48,260 nt of DNA from contig JADZCY010000338.1 in NCBI GenBank assembly GCA_020851325.1, forward strand, positions 1 through 48,260, written 5' to 3'. A program made the translations under genes and the position numbers. The notes beneath the pieces are model-generated. The model was not told the origin of the DNA, searched no databases, and saw only the letters and a program-made list of their open reading frames with translations. Source of the DNA: Acidobacteriota bacterium. Lineage in GTDB: Bacteria; Acidobacteriota; Vicinamibacteria; Vicinamibacterales; UBA2999. Below, piece by piece: positions 37,528-46,156 of this stretch (position 1 is the first letter of the stretch; each line of letters starts with the position of its first letter).

Positions 37528-40428
37528 ATGGCCACTGTCCGGATTTACAAAGTCGCCGAGCTGCTGAATGCAACGAGCCAGGAAATCCTGGATCTGCTCA
37601 AGAAGAACCACGGCATCGAGCTGAAGAGCGCATCGAGCACGCTCGAGGAGATCGTGGCGCGGCAGTTCGTCGAGCGCCAGGCCAAGCTGCGGGGCATCGA
37701 ACTGCCCAAGGGCGACATCTTTTCGGAGCAGGCGGCCAAGTCAGTACGGGCCAAGAGCGGCGCCGCGGGCAGCAAGAAGGCCGGTCCGCCGGAACCGCCC
37801 AAGCCCGCCGTTCCGACGCTGGGGCCGCCGCGCCTGGTGAAGAAGCCGGTGCTGGTGAAGCCGGCCGACACCACGACGGCCACCGACGCCCCCTCGATGG
37901 AAGCCTCGGCGCCAGCCGCCGCGGCGAGTGCGGTTGTCGAGCCGCCGGTCGAAGCGGCCTCCGAAGCGCCGGCCGTTCACGCGCCAGCGCCGGCCGCGCC
38001 CGAGCCGCCGCCGGCCATGGTCGCCGAGACGCCCGAACCGGTGCTGGCGACGGAGCCGCCGGTCGAGATCGCGCCCGCTCCCGCTGCCGAACCTGCAGCT
38101 CCGGCGCCGGTCGTTGAACCGCCGGCCATCGTGGAACCCGCGGCCGCGGCTCCGACGGCCCCGGCGGCCGCCGCGCAGCCGGCCGCACCCGCCGTCACCG
38201 AATCCGCTCCGCGTCCCGCCGGCCGCTTCGTGCCGCCGAGCATTCGCCTGCGCGTCGAGGAACCGGGACAGGCGCCGCCGACCGCGCCACCGCTGGTGCC
38301 CCGTCGTACCGTGGTGCCGCAGCAGCCGCCGCGTCCGGCGGCCCCGGCGCGTCCGCCCGCTGCCACCGGCAACCTGGCCAACCCGCGCCCCGGTGGACCG
38401 CGTGGCCCCTACTCGCCGTCCGGCCGCCCCACGGGCGGCGTGCCGGCCGCCATGCTGGGCGGTCCGCGTCCGCTGCCCTCGCAGCCGGTCCGTCCGAATC
38501 AGCCGGGCCGTCCGGGCATGCCGCCCCCGGGTGGCGGCCGTCCGCCCTTCGGCCAGCAGTTCCGTCCGCGTCCGTCGGGCCCGCGTCCGTCGCAGCGTCG
38601 TGACGCGCTGCAGCGCATGCCATCGGTGGCCGCGCCAACGCCGCCGCCGCCCATCTCGCGCAAGATCACGCTCGCCGAAGGCATGACCGTCAAGGACCTC
38701 GCCGACAAGCTCGACATCCGCGTCAAGGAAGTGCTCAAGGCGCTGCTCGACCGCCGGATGATGATGACCATCAACTCGGCGGTGGACATGGACACCGCGC
38801 GCGAAGTGGCGCGCTCGTTCGGTGCCGAGATCGAGACGCGCACCTACGAAGAGGAATTGATCCAGACCGAGTCGGTGGACGTCGATCCGAAGGATCTGCT
38901 CCCCCGCGCCCCGGTCGTCACCGTGATGGGCCACGTCGATCACGGCAAGACAACGCTGCTCGACTCGATTCGCGCCACGCGCGTCGCCGAACGCGAAGCC
39001 GGCGGCATCACGCAGCACATCGGCGCCTATCTGGTCTCCGGCGTCGGCGAGAGCAAAGACAAGAGCATCGTCTTCCTCGACACGCCGGGCCACGCCGCTT
39101 TCTCGCTCATGCGCGCCCGCGGCGCCAAGATCACCGACGTCGTCATCCTCGTGGTGGCGGCCGACGATGGCGTGATGCCGCAGACGCGCGAGGCGATCGA
39201 TCACGCCAAGGCCGCCGGCGTGCCGATCATCGTCGCCGTCAACAAGATCGACAAGCCGGGCGCCAACGTCGAAACGCCGAAGCGTCAGCTCGCCGATCTC
39301 GGCCTGATGCCGGAAGACTGGGGCGGCGACACCGTGTTCGTCGAAGTGTCGGCGAAGCAGAAGAAGAACCTCGAGTCGCTGCTCGACATGATCCTGCTCG
39401 TCACCGACATCGGCGAGCACAAGGCCAACCCGAAGCGCGCCGCCGTCGGCACGGTGCTCGAGACCAAGCTGGATCGCGGACGCGGTCCGGTGGCGACGGT
39501 GCTGGTGCAGGACGGCACGCTGCGCGTCGGCGACAACATCATCGCCGGCCCGGTGGTCGGGCGTGTCCGCGCCATCATCGACGACCGCGGCCGCTCGCTG
39601 AAGCTGGCCGGTCCGTCGACGCCGGTGGAAGTGCTCGGCCTCGAGGCCCTGCCTTCGCCCGGCGAACCGTTCCAGTCGGTGGCGGATCCCGCCAAGGCGC
39701 GGCAGATCGCGACGTTCCGCCAGGCCCAGGCCAAGGAGAAGGCGCTCGGCGCCAAGGGCAGCCGTCTGACGCTCGAGTCGCTGCAGCAGCAGATGAACGA
39801 GGGCGGCATGAAGGAACTGGCCCTCATCATCAAGGCCGACGTGCAGGGCTCGGCGGAAGTGCTCGCCGATTCGCTGACCAAGCTGTCGGATCAGAAGACG
39901 AAGGTCAAGATCATCCACTCCGCCGTCGGCGCCATCAACGAGTCGGACGTGCTGCTCGCCGCCGCGTCGGACGCCATCATCATCGGCTTCAACGTGCGGC
40001 CCGATCGCAACGCCGCCGAAGTGGCCGATCGCGAGAAGGTGGACATCCGTCACCACACGGTCATCTACACGGTGACCGAGGAAGTCCAGAAGGCCATGAC
40101 GGGCCTGCTGGAACCGACGATCAAGGAAGTGCGCATCGGCAGCGCCACCGTCCGCGACACCTTCAAGGTGCCGAAGCTCGGCACGGTCGCCGGCTGCATC
40201 GTCAACGACGGCCGCATCACGCGCCAGGGCGACGCGCAGGCGCGCCTGCTGCGCGACAACGTCCAGCTCTGGGAAGGCCGCCTCGCCTCGCTCAAGCGCT
40301 TCAAGGACGATGTGTCCGAGGTGAAGGCCGGTACGGAGTGCGGTATCGGCCTGCAGGGCTACAACGACATCAAGGTGGGCGACATCATCGAGGTCTACCA
40401 GATGGAGCGCGTCGCCGCGACCGTGTAG
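37528..40428 (+). CDS. infB: Translation initiation factor IF-2
   Basis: A 966-residue GTPase that brings initiator tRNA to the 30S subunit. The IF2_N module at the start ([24 protein letters not shown]) is followed by a disordered Pro/Ala linker (about 80-370) and a second IF2_N (about 375-430). The G domain has GHVDHGKTT (near 468), DTPGH and NKID motifs, and domains II-IV end the protein. Length is typical of long bacterial IF-2. The linker's low complexity is common in the family. A stem-loop and a 13-bp repeat array follow the stop. Confidence 0.97.
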   Translation: MATVRIYKVAELLNATSQEILDLLKKNHGIELKSASSTLEEIVARQFVERQAKLRGIELPKGDIFSEQAAKSVRAKSGAAGSKKAGPPEPPKPAVPTLGPPRLVKKPVLVKPADTTTATDAPSMEASAPAAAASAVVEPPVEAASEAPAVHAPAPAAPEPPPAMVAETPEPVLATEPPVEIAPAPAAEPAAPAPVVEPPAIVEPAAAAPTAPAAAAQPAAPAVTESAPRPAGRFVPPSIRLRVEEPGQAPPTAPPLVPRRTVVPQQPPRPAAPARPPAATGNLANPRPGGPRGPYSPSGRPTGGVPAAMLGGPRPLPSQPVRPNQPGRPGMPPPGGGRPPFGQQFRPRPSGPRPSQRRDALQRMPSVAAPTPPPPISRKITLAEGMTVKDLADKLDIRVKEVLKALLDRRMMMTINSAVDMDTAREVARSFGAEIETRTYEEELIQTESVDVDPKDLLPRAPVVTVMGHVDHGKTTLLDSIRATRVAEREAGGITQHIGAYLVSGVGESKDKSIVFLDTPGHAAFSLMRARGAKITDVVILVVAADDGVMPQTREAIDHAKAAGVPIIVAVNKIDKPGANVETPKRQLADLGLMPEDWGGDTVFVEVSAKQKKNLESLLDMILLVTDIGEHKANPKRAAVGTVLETKLDRGRGPVATVLVQDGTLRVGDNIIAGPVVGRVRAIIDDRGRSLKLAGPSTPVEVLGLEALPSPGEPFQSVADPAKARQIATFRQAQAKEKALGAKGSRLTLESLQQQMNEGGMKELALIIKADVQGSAEVLADSLTKLSDQKTKVKIIHSAVGAINESDVLLAAASDAIIIGFNVRPDRNAAEVADREKVDIRHHTVIYTVTEEVQKAMTGLLEPTIKEVRIGSATVRDTFKVPKLGTVAGCIVNDGRITRQGDAQARLLRDNVQLWEGRLASLKRFKDDVSEVKAGTECGIGLQGYNDIKVGDIIEVYQMERVAATV

Positions 40429-40448
40429 TGCTCGTTAGCGTCAGGGTT

Positions 40449-40470
40449 CGACGGGGCTGAAGCCCCGTCG
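40449..40470 (+). terminator. Perfect hairpin after infB
   Basis: CGACGGGGC and GCCCCGTCG (9 bp) enclose a TGAA loop, 20 nt after the infB stop. No T-run follows, so it may be a processing or mRNA-stability hairpin rather than an intrinsic terminator. The downstream rbfA must still be transcribed. Confidence 0.6.
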
Positions 40471-40477
40471 CTCAACT

Positions 40478-40568
40478 CTCCGCACCCTCGTGCAGCACCC
40501 TCGTGCAGCACCCCCGTGTAGCACCCTCGTGTAGCACCCCCGTGTAAGCACCTTTGTGTGGCACCATC
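40478..40568. repeat. 13-bp tandem repeat array, locus 2, in front of rbfA
   Basis: Units of GTGYAGCACCYYC start at 40490, 40503, 40516, 40529, 40542 (14 bp, one extra A) and 40556, with a partial unit before. The last unit ends 6 nt before the rbfA ATG. The family is the same as at 3739-3841. Confidence 0.9.
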
Positions 40569-40574
40569 GTCTTC

Positions 40575-41045
40575 ATGGCCCTTTCCCACCGCGTCGAACG
40601 TATCGCCGAACAGGTTCGCGAGGAACTGAGTCAGATGCTCGCCACCGAGGTCTCGGACCCCGGCGTCGGCCTGGTCACGCTGACGCGCGTGAAGGTGACG
40701 GCGGACCTGTCGCTGGCGCGGGTCTACTGGACCGCGCTCGGCGACGCGAAGGAGCGCCAGGCCACGGCCAAGGCGCTCAACCGCACGGTGCCGTATCTGC
40801 GTCATCTGCTCAGCCAACGCCTGACGCTGCGGCGCGCGCCGGAGATCAAGTTCCAGTTCGACGAGTCAGTGGCCGCGCAGGACCGCATCGAGCAGATCAT
40901 CCAGGAACTCCACACCGAGCGCGCCGAGCATCCCGAACTCGATGCGCTGGTGAACCCGCCACCGCCGGAGACATCGGCGCCATCACCGGATGCGCCTCTT
41001 GCCACCGACGCCGCCGAGCCGCGCAATGACGACGACAGCAAGTAA
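40575..41045 (+). CDS. rbfA: 30S ribosome-binding factor RbfA
   Basis: A 156-residue protein for 16S rRNA 5'-end maturation and cold adaptation. HRVERIAEQVREELSQML and DPGVGLVTLTRVKVTADLSLARVYWTALGD form the KH-like fold; LRRAPEIKFQFDESVAAQDRIEQI closes it. A disordered Pro/Asp tail of about 35 residues is longer than usual. ATG 40575 has no Shine-Dalgarno sequence: the upstream 85 bp are a 13-bp repeat array. The 3' end overlaps nrnA by 20 nt. Confidence 0.94.
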   Translation: MALSHRVERIAEQVREELSQMLATEVSDPGVGLVTLTRVKVTADLSLARVYWTALGDAKERQATAKALNRTVPYLRHLLSQRLTLRRAPEIKFQFDESVAAQDRIEQIIQELHTERAEHPELDALVNPPPPETSAPSPDAPLATDAAEPRNDDDSK

Positions 41046-41997
41046 TCCACCAGCGGCACTTTTGGCGGCCATTCGCGACGGCCAGCGCTTCTTCGTCACC
41101 TCGCATCAACGCGCCGACGGCGACGCCATCGGCTCCGCGGTGGCTGGCGCACTCGCGCTGCGCGCGCTGGGCAAGCAGGCGACGGTGGTGATGGACGCCG
41201 TGCCGCCGTCGTTTCTCCAGCCCTTCCCCGACGTCGATGCGATCCGCATCACGCCATCGGTGGACGAACGCGTCAACGCGGTGCTGGTGATGGAGTGCAG
41301 CAACCTGGCGCGCTGCGGCGTCGCCGGGCTCGATCGATCACCGGTGATCAACATCGATCACCATCCCGGCAACACGTTCTACGGCACGCACAACTGGGTG
41401 GACGAAACGGCGGCGGCCTGCGGCGAGCTCGTCTTCACGCTGATCGACGCGCTCGGCGTGGCGCTGACGCCGGACATCGCCACGCACCTGTATCTCGCCA
41501 TCCTCACCGACACCGGGTCGTTCCGCTTCTCGCACCTGACGCCGCGGACGTATGCACTCGCCGGCCGCTGCGTGGCCGCGGGTGCCGATCCGCAGTGGAT
41601 TGCGCGCACGCACTACGACAGCAACTCGCTGGCGCGCGTCCGCATCTTCGGCGCGGTGCTGAACGACATGCAGATGCACGCCGATAACCGCGTGGCGATC
41701 CTGAGCATCACCGGCGACCAGGCGCAGCGGCTGGGCGGCACCTACGACGATACGGAAGGCCTGATCAACTTCCCGCTGACGGTGAAGGACATCCAGGCCG
41801 TGGCGTTCTTCAAGGAGTCGGGGCCCGACGACTGGCGCGTCAGCCTGCGCTCCAAGGGCGCGGTGGACACCGGCGCCATTGCCAAGCAGTTTGGCGGCGG
41901 CGGGCATGTCAACGCCTCGGGCTGCGGCTGGCAGGGCTCGCTCGAAGCCGGGCAGGCCACGTTTGCGCGGCTGCTGACCGACGCCGTCGGACGGTGA
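41026..41997 (+). CDS. nrnA: DHH-family phosphoesterase NrnA (oligoribonuclease/pAp phosphatase)
   Basis: A 323-residue enzyme. The DHH domain has SHQRADGDAIGSAVA near residue 26, then VINIDHHPGN and TDTGSFRFS, with the metal ligands. The DHHA1 domain ends with KQFGGGGHVNASGCG. NrnA degrades short RNA fragments and dephosphorylates pAp. It commonly sits between rbfA and truB, as here. ATG 41026 overlaps the rbfA end by 20 nt, so translation is coupled. It may substitute for orn, which is not seen in the window. Confidence 0.92.
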   Translation: MTTTASNPPAALLAAIRDGQRFFVTSHQRADGDAIGSAVAGALALRALGKQATVVMDAVPPSFLQPFPDVDAIRITPSVDERVNAVLVMECSNLARCGVAGLDRSPVINIDHHPGNTFYGTHNWVDETAAACGELVFTLIDALGVALTPDIATHLYLAILTDTGSFRFSHLTPRTYALAGRCVAAGADPQWIARTHYDSNSLARVRIFGAVLNDMQMHADNRVAILSITGDQAQRLGGTYDDTEGLINFPLTVKDIQAVAFFKESGPDDWRVSLRSKGAVDTGAIAKQFGGGGHVNASGCGWQGSLEAGQATFARLLTDAVGR

Positions 41998-42953
41998 GCG
42001 ACGCGTCGCTCCCCTCTCGCAGCTCTTCCCGCATGCGTTCTGCCGATACCCGCGACGTCGCCGCCGCACGCGCCGGCGTGCTCGTCATCGACAAGCCCTC
42101 CGGTCCGACCTCGCACGACATCGTCGCCGTGGCGCGGCGCGCGCTTGGCGAGCGGCGGATCGGACACTGCGGCACGCTCGATCCGATGGCCACCGGCGTG
42201 CTCGCCCTGGCCGTCGGTCCGGCGACGCGTCTCGTGCAGTTCATGGCCGGCGCCGACAAGTTCTACACCGCGCGGATCCGCTTCGGCGTCTCGACGCGCA
42301 CGTACGACACCTCGGGCGAGGTCACGGCGACGTCGCCGCTCAGGCCGGAACGCGCCGCCGTCGAGGCCGCGCTCGATCGCTTCCGCGGGACCTTCGACCA
42401 AATCCCGCCGGCGTTCTCGGCCAAGAAGATCGACGGGCATCGTGCCTACGACCTGGCGCGGCAAACCGGCGCACCGGCGCCGGTGCTCGATCCGGTTCGC
42501 GTTCAGGTGGCCGCGCTGGACCTCGTCGCGTTCGACGATGACCACGCCACGCTCACCATGCAGGTGTCGGCCGGCTTCTATGTCCGATCGCTGGCGCACG
42601 ACCTCGGGCAGCACCTCGGGATGGGCGCTGCCCTCGAGGCGCTGCGCCGCACCCGGTCCGGCGATTTCACGCTGGACGATGCCGTCACAGTGGACGTGCT
42701 GGCCAGCGCGCCGCGGGAAGTGTTGTGGGATCGCGTCATCCCGATGGCCAGGCTGCTGCCGGCGGTTCCGGTGGTGACCCTCGATGCCGCCGCCGCCGAG
42801 CGGGCGCGTCGCGGTGTGGACCTGCCCTGCCCGCCCGATTGGTCCGCCGCTCCCGAGTTGACCCGCCTGCTCGACGACCAGGGCCGGCTGCTGGGGCTGG
42901 CCGTGCCCGCCTCGCGGGCGGGGTTTTTGCACCCCTCCGTCGTTTTGGGCTAA
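41994..42953 (+). CDS. truB: tRNA pseudouridine-55 synthase
   Basis: A 319-residue enzyme making pseudouridine 55 in the T-loop of tRNAs. GVLVIDKPSGPTSHDIV starts the core, GHCGTLDPMATGVL carries the catalytic Asp, and YVRSLAHDLG is the third TruB motif. A C-terminal PUA-like region follows. The start is GTG 41994 in a GTGA overlap with nrnA. ATG 42033 is equally possible, because the first conserved residues come after it. Confidence 0.94.
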   Translation: MSDASLPSRSSSRMRSADTRDVAAARAGVLVIDKPSGPTSHDIVAVARRALGERRIGHCGTLDPMATGVLALAVGPATRLVQFMAGADKFYTARIRFGVSTRTYDTSGEVTATSPLRPERAAVEAALDRFRGTFDQIPPAFSAKKIDGHRAYDLARQTGAPAPVLDPVRVQVAALDLVAFDDDHATLTMQVSAGFYVRSLAHDLGQHLGMGAALEALRRTRSGDFTLDDAVTVDVLASAPREVLWDRVIPMARLLPAVPVVTLDAAAAERARRGVDLPCPPDWSAAPELTRLLDDQGRLLGLAVPASRAGFLHPSVVLG

Positions 42954-42966
42954 CATGAACGATTCT

Positions 42967-42987
42967 TGACGGTCGCTCCGACCGTCA
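42967..42987 (+). terminator. Perfect 9-bp hairpin in the truB-rpsO spacer
   Basis: TGACGGTCG and CGACCGTCA enclose a CTC loop, with no T-run. TTGACG at 42966-42971 could double as a -35 box for an rpsO promoter (a poor ATACGG -10 lies 17 bp on). S15 leaders are often autoregulated, so the structure may be a leader element. Confidence 0.5.
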
Positions 42988-43045
42988 CATACGGCGATCT
43001 GGAGCCGCGGCCCGCAGCCGCGTCTGGACCGTGCGTGGAGGCACA

Positions 43046-43315
43046 GTGGCACTGACGAAAGACAAGAAGGTCTCGCTCATCGGCGAGTACAAGACGCACG
43101 CCAGCGATACGGGCTCACCGGAAGTTCAGGTGGCCCTCCTCAGCGAACGCATCACTTATCTGACCGAGCACTTCAAGACCCACGCGAAGGACCATCACTC
43201 GCGGCGCGGTCTGCTGAAGCTCGTCGGCCAGCGTCGGCGCCTGCTCGATTACCTGAAGAGCAAGGACGTCGACCGCTACGCCGAGCTCATCAAGCGCCTC
43301 GGCATCCGCAAGTAG
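43046..43315 (+). CDS. rpsO: Small ribosomal subunit protein S15
   Basis: An 89-residue protein, exactly the usual S15 length from GTG 43046 ([19 protein letters not shown]). [19 protein letters not shown] and [20 protein letters not shown] are the rRNA-binding helices. It binds 16S rRNA helices h20-h22 early in 30S assembly. GGAGG lies 5 nt upstream of this GTG, and a further in-frame GTG at 43031 is ruled out by it. It precedes pnp, the classic rpsO-pnp pair. Confidence 0.97.
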   Translation: MALTKDKKVSLIGEYKTHASDTGSPEVQVALLSERITYLTEHFKTHAKDHHSRRGLLKLVGQRRRLLDYLKSKDVDRYAELIKRLGIRK

Positions 43316-43405
43316 CACGCTCACACGGTTCAGCAGGCCTGGGGTCGAAACCCGTCGGCGGCCACGTGGCGCCGCGGACCGGCCCCGGGCGCGCGAAGGG
43401 TTTCT
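43316..43405 (+). promoter_or_regulatory. rpsO-pnp spacer with several stems
   Basis: This 90-nt GC-rich spacer has small inverted repeats, for example GGGTCGAAACCC and CGGCGGCCACGTGGCGCCG, and a GAAGGG ribosome binding site before ATG 43406. In other bacteria this leader is cut by RNase III and trimmed by PNPase for self-control. Whether that holds here is not known. Confidence 0.4.
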
Positions 43406-45625
43406 ATGCACAACAGCGAGATTTCGTTCGGCGGTCGTTCCCTGACGATCGAGACCGGCAAGTGGGCGCGTCAGGCCCACGGTTCGGTGATCGTCCGGAT
43501 GGGCGACACGATGGTGCTCGTCACGGCCTGCCATTCCGGCAGCCCGCGCGAGGGCATCGACTTCCTCCCGCTCACGGTGGACTACCGCGAGTACGCGTAC
43601 GCCTCGGGCCGCATCCCCGGCGGCTTCTTCAAGCGTGAAGGCAAGGCCACTGAAAAGGAAGTGCTGACCAGCCGCGTCATCGACCGGCCGATCCGCCCGC
43701 TGTTCCCGTCGGGATGGCGCAACGAAACCCAGATCATCGCCTTCGTCCTCTCCGCCGACACCAACTACGACGCCGACGTCCTCGCCATCACCGGCGCCTC
43801 GGCGGCGCTGGCCATCTCCGAGATTCCCTTCGAGAAAACGATCGCCGGCGTCCGCGTCGGCCTCATCGACGGCACTTACGTCATCAATCCGAGCTACGAG
43901 CAACGCAAGCAGAGCCGCCTCGATCTCGTCGTCGCCGGCAGCCGCGAAGGCATCGTGATGGTCGAAGCCGGCGCGAAGGAAGTGACCGAAGAAGAAGCGA
44001 TCACCGCGCTCGACGAAGCGCACAAGGCGATCAAGGAACTCTGCGACGGCATCGACGCGCTGGCCGCCAAGGTCGGCCGCGCCAAGCTGCCGAAGCCGGT
44101 GAAGGCGGTCGACGCCGCGTTCCAGGCCGAGATCCAGGGCAAGACGCTCGATCCGCTGACGGCGGCGATGCGCATCAGGACCAAGCTGGAGAACTACGCC
44201 CAGGTCGATGTCGTCCTCGACGAACTGCTCGCCGGCCTCCCCGAGGATCAGCTGACGCGCAAGGCGGAAGTGAAGAGCATCTTCCACGACCTGCAGGAGA
44301 AGGTGCTGCGCGACGAGATCCTCGAGCGCAACGTCCGACTCGACGGCCGCAAGTTCGACGAAATCCGTCCGATCACGATCGAAACCAGCGTGCTGCCCCG
44401 CGTGCACGGCTCGGTGGTGTTCACGCGCGGCGAAACGCAGGCGCTGGTGTCGGCCACGCTCGGCACCTCAGACGATCAGCAGAAGATCGAGCACGTCGAC
44501 GGCGAGTACTACAAGCGCTTCATGCTGCACTACAACTTCCCGCCGTTCTCGGTCGGCGAAGTGCAGTTCCTCCGCGGCCCCGGCCGCCGCGAAATCGGCC
44601 ACGGCGCCCTTGCCGAACGCGCGCTCGTCCCCGTCATCCCCGCCGAAGAGCAGTTCCCCTACACCGTCCGCATCGTCTCCGACATCCTCGAATCGAACGG
44701 CAGTTCGTCGATGGCGTCGGTGTGCGGCGGATCGCTGGCGATGATGGACGCGGGCGTGCCGCTCAAGTCGCCGGTGGCGGGCGTCGCCATGGGCCTCATC
44801 CTCGATGAGGCGACCGGCAAGTACGCGGTGCTGAGCGACATCGCCGGCGCCGAGGATCACTACGGCGACATGGACTTCAAGGTTGCCGGCACCGAAGCGG
44901 GCATCACTGCCCTGCAGATGGACATCAAGGTGACCGGCGTGCCGCCGGCCATCATGCGCGCCGCGCTGCTGCAGGCGCGCGAGGGCCGCCTGCACATCCT
45001 CGGCAAGATGGCCGAGGCCCTCACCGGTCACCGCCAGAGCATCTCGGCCTACGCGCCGCGCATCGTCACCATCAAGATCCCGGTGGACAAGATCCGCGAC
45101 GTCATCGGGCCGGGCGGCAAGATGATCCGCTCGATCATCGAACGCACCGGCGTCAAGATCGACGTCCAGGACGATGGGCAGGTCAACGTGGCGTCGGCGG
45201 ACGAAGCCGCGGCGGCCAAGGCCATCGGCATCATCCAGGAACTGACCGCCACCGCCGAACTGAACAAGACGTATCTCGGCAAGGTGCAGCGCATCACCGA
45301 CTTCGGCGCCTTCATCGAGATCATGCCGGGCACCGACGGCCTGCTCCATGTGTCGGAGATCGCGCACTACCGCGTCAAGGACGTGCGTGACGAGCTGAAG
45401 GAAGGCCAGCAGGTGCTGGTGAAGGTCATCAACATCGACCCGACCGGCAAGATCCGTCTGTCACGCAAGGCGCTGATCACGCCGGAAGAAGGCGGCGCAC
45501 CGCCGGCGTCGAGCGGCGACGACCAGGGCGGCGGCGACCAGGGCGGCCGCGACAACGGCGGCGAGCGCCAGGACCGTGGCGAGCGTCGTGACCGTGGACC
45601 GCGCCGCGGCCCGCGCCGCGAATAG
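43406..45625 (+). CDS. pnp: Polyribonucleotide nucleotidyltransferase (PNPase)
   Basis: A 739-residue phosphorolytic 3'-5' exoribonuclease, core of the RNA degradosome. Two RNase PH domains (about 1-210 and 320-540) are joined by an all-helical linker. A KH domain (about 555-610, DVIGPGGKMIRSIIERTG) and an S1 domain (about 625-695, YLGKVQRITDFGAFIEIMPG) follow. The C-terminus is a Gly/Asp/Arg-rich tail (GGDQGGRDNGGERQDRGER) that may bind RNA or partner proteins. Length is normal. Confidence 0.97.
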   Translation: MHNSEISFGGRSLTIETGKWARQAHGSVIVRMGDTMVLVTACHSGSPREGIDFLPLTVDYREYAYASGRIPGGFFKREGKATEKEVLTSRVIDRPIRPLFPSGWRNETQIIAFVLSADTNYDADVLAITGASAALAISEIPFEKTIAGVRVGLIDGTYVINPSYEQRKQSRLDLVVAGSREGIVMVEAGAKEVTEEEAITALDEAHKAIKELCDGIDALAAKVGRAKLPKPVKAVDAAFQAEIQGKTLDPLTAAMRIRTKLENYAQVDVVLDELLAGLPEDQLTRKAEVKSIFHDLQEKVLRDEILERNVRLDGRKFDEIRPITIETSVLPRVHGSVVFTRGETQALVSATLGTSDDQQKIEHVDGEYYKRFMLHYNFPPFSVGEVQFLRGPGRREIGHGALAERALVPVIPAEEQFPYTVRIVSDILESNGSSSMASVCGGSLAMMDAGVPLKSPVAGVAMGLILDEATGKYAVLSDIAGAEDHYGDMDFKVAGTEAGITALQMDIKVTGVPPAIMRAALLQAREGRLHILGKMAEALTGHRQSISAYAPRIVTIKIPVDKIRDVIGPGGKMIRSIIERTGVKIDVQDDGQVNVASADEAAAAKAIGIIQELTATAELNKTYLGKVQRITDFGAFIEIMPGTDGLLHVSEIAHYRVKDVRDELKEGQQVLVKVINIDPTGKIRLSRKALITPEEGGAPPASSGDDQGGGDQGGRDNGGERQDRGERRDRGPRRGPRRE

Positions 45626-45654
45626 CGCCCGTCGCACGTTCGATACGATGTCTT

Positions 45655-45681
45655 CGGGCCGGAGCGCGGTGCTCCGGCCCG
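45655..45681 (+). terminator. Strong hairpin after pnp
   Basis: CGGGCCGGAGC and GCTCCGGCCCG form an 11-bp perfect stem with loop GCGGT, 30 nt after the pnp stop. No T-run follows. It probably ends or stabilises the long operon message. Confidence 0.65.
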
Positions 45682-45707
45682 AGTCATGTACGGCCTACAA
45701 TGGCGGC

Positions 45708-46070
45708 ATGCGTCTGCTGAGGTTCGTTGCCGCACTGCTCGCGCTCGTCACCGTCGTGACCGTCGTCACCGCGCAGGAGCAGGCGCCCAACCGGCGCGAG
45801 TTCACCATCGTCGCGAAGGATCACCAGTTCACGCCGAATCGGATGGACGTGTCGCAGGACGACATCGTCCGCGTCACGCTCCGCGCCGAGGGACGCACGT
45901 ATTCATTCGCCATCGACGCCTACCGCATCGTCAAGCGTGTGGCGGCCGGCGAGACGATCACGTTCGAGTTCCGCGCCGATCAGCCGGGGACGTTCGACTT
46001 CTACTGCAGCCTCACCAGCGATCCCGAGTGCCCGGGCATGCGGGGGACGATGACGGTGAAAGGCAAGTGA
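45708..46070 (+). CDS. Exported cupredoxin-like protein
   Basis: A 120-residue protein with a signal peptide (about 1-23, cut after VTAQ). The mature part has the cupredoxin pattern FTIVAKDHQFTPNRMDVSQDDIVRVTL and GTFDFYCSLTSDPECPGMRGTMTV. The usual Cys and Met copper ligands are present in the C-terminal loop, but the expected His between them is missing and a second Cys is found instead, so copper binding is uncertain. TACAAT (45696-45701) is 6 nt before the ATG, the leaderless pattern. Confidence 0.8.
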   Translation: MRLLRFVAALLALVTVVTVVTAQEQAPNRREFTIVAKDHQFTPNRMDVSQDDIVRVTLRAEGRTYSFAIDAYRIVKRVAAGETITFEFRADQPGTFDFYCSLTSDPECPGMRGTMTVKGK

Positions 46071-46078
46071 CAGGAGGA

Positions 46079-46151
46079 CTGGGGGGCTGGGGGGCTGGAG
46101 GGCTGGAGGCTTGGAGGGCTTGAACGGCTTGGAGGGCTTGAAGGGCTTGGG
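46079..46151. repeat. 9-bp tandem repeat array, locus 2
   Basis: ggctggggg-type units, then ggcttggag, ggcttgaac, ggcttggag and ggcttgaag units, in the same two-part order as 22567-22686. It fills the gap between the convergent cupredoxin and M48 protease genes. Confidence 0.85.
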
Positions 46152-46156
46152 CGACT

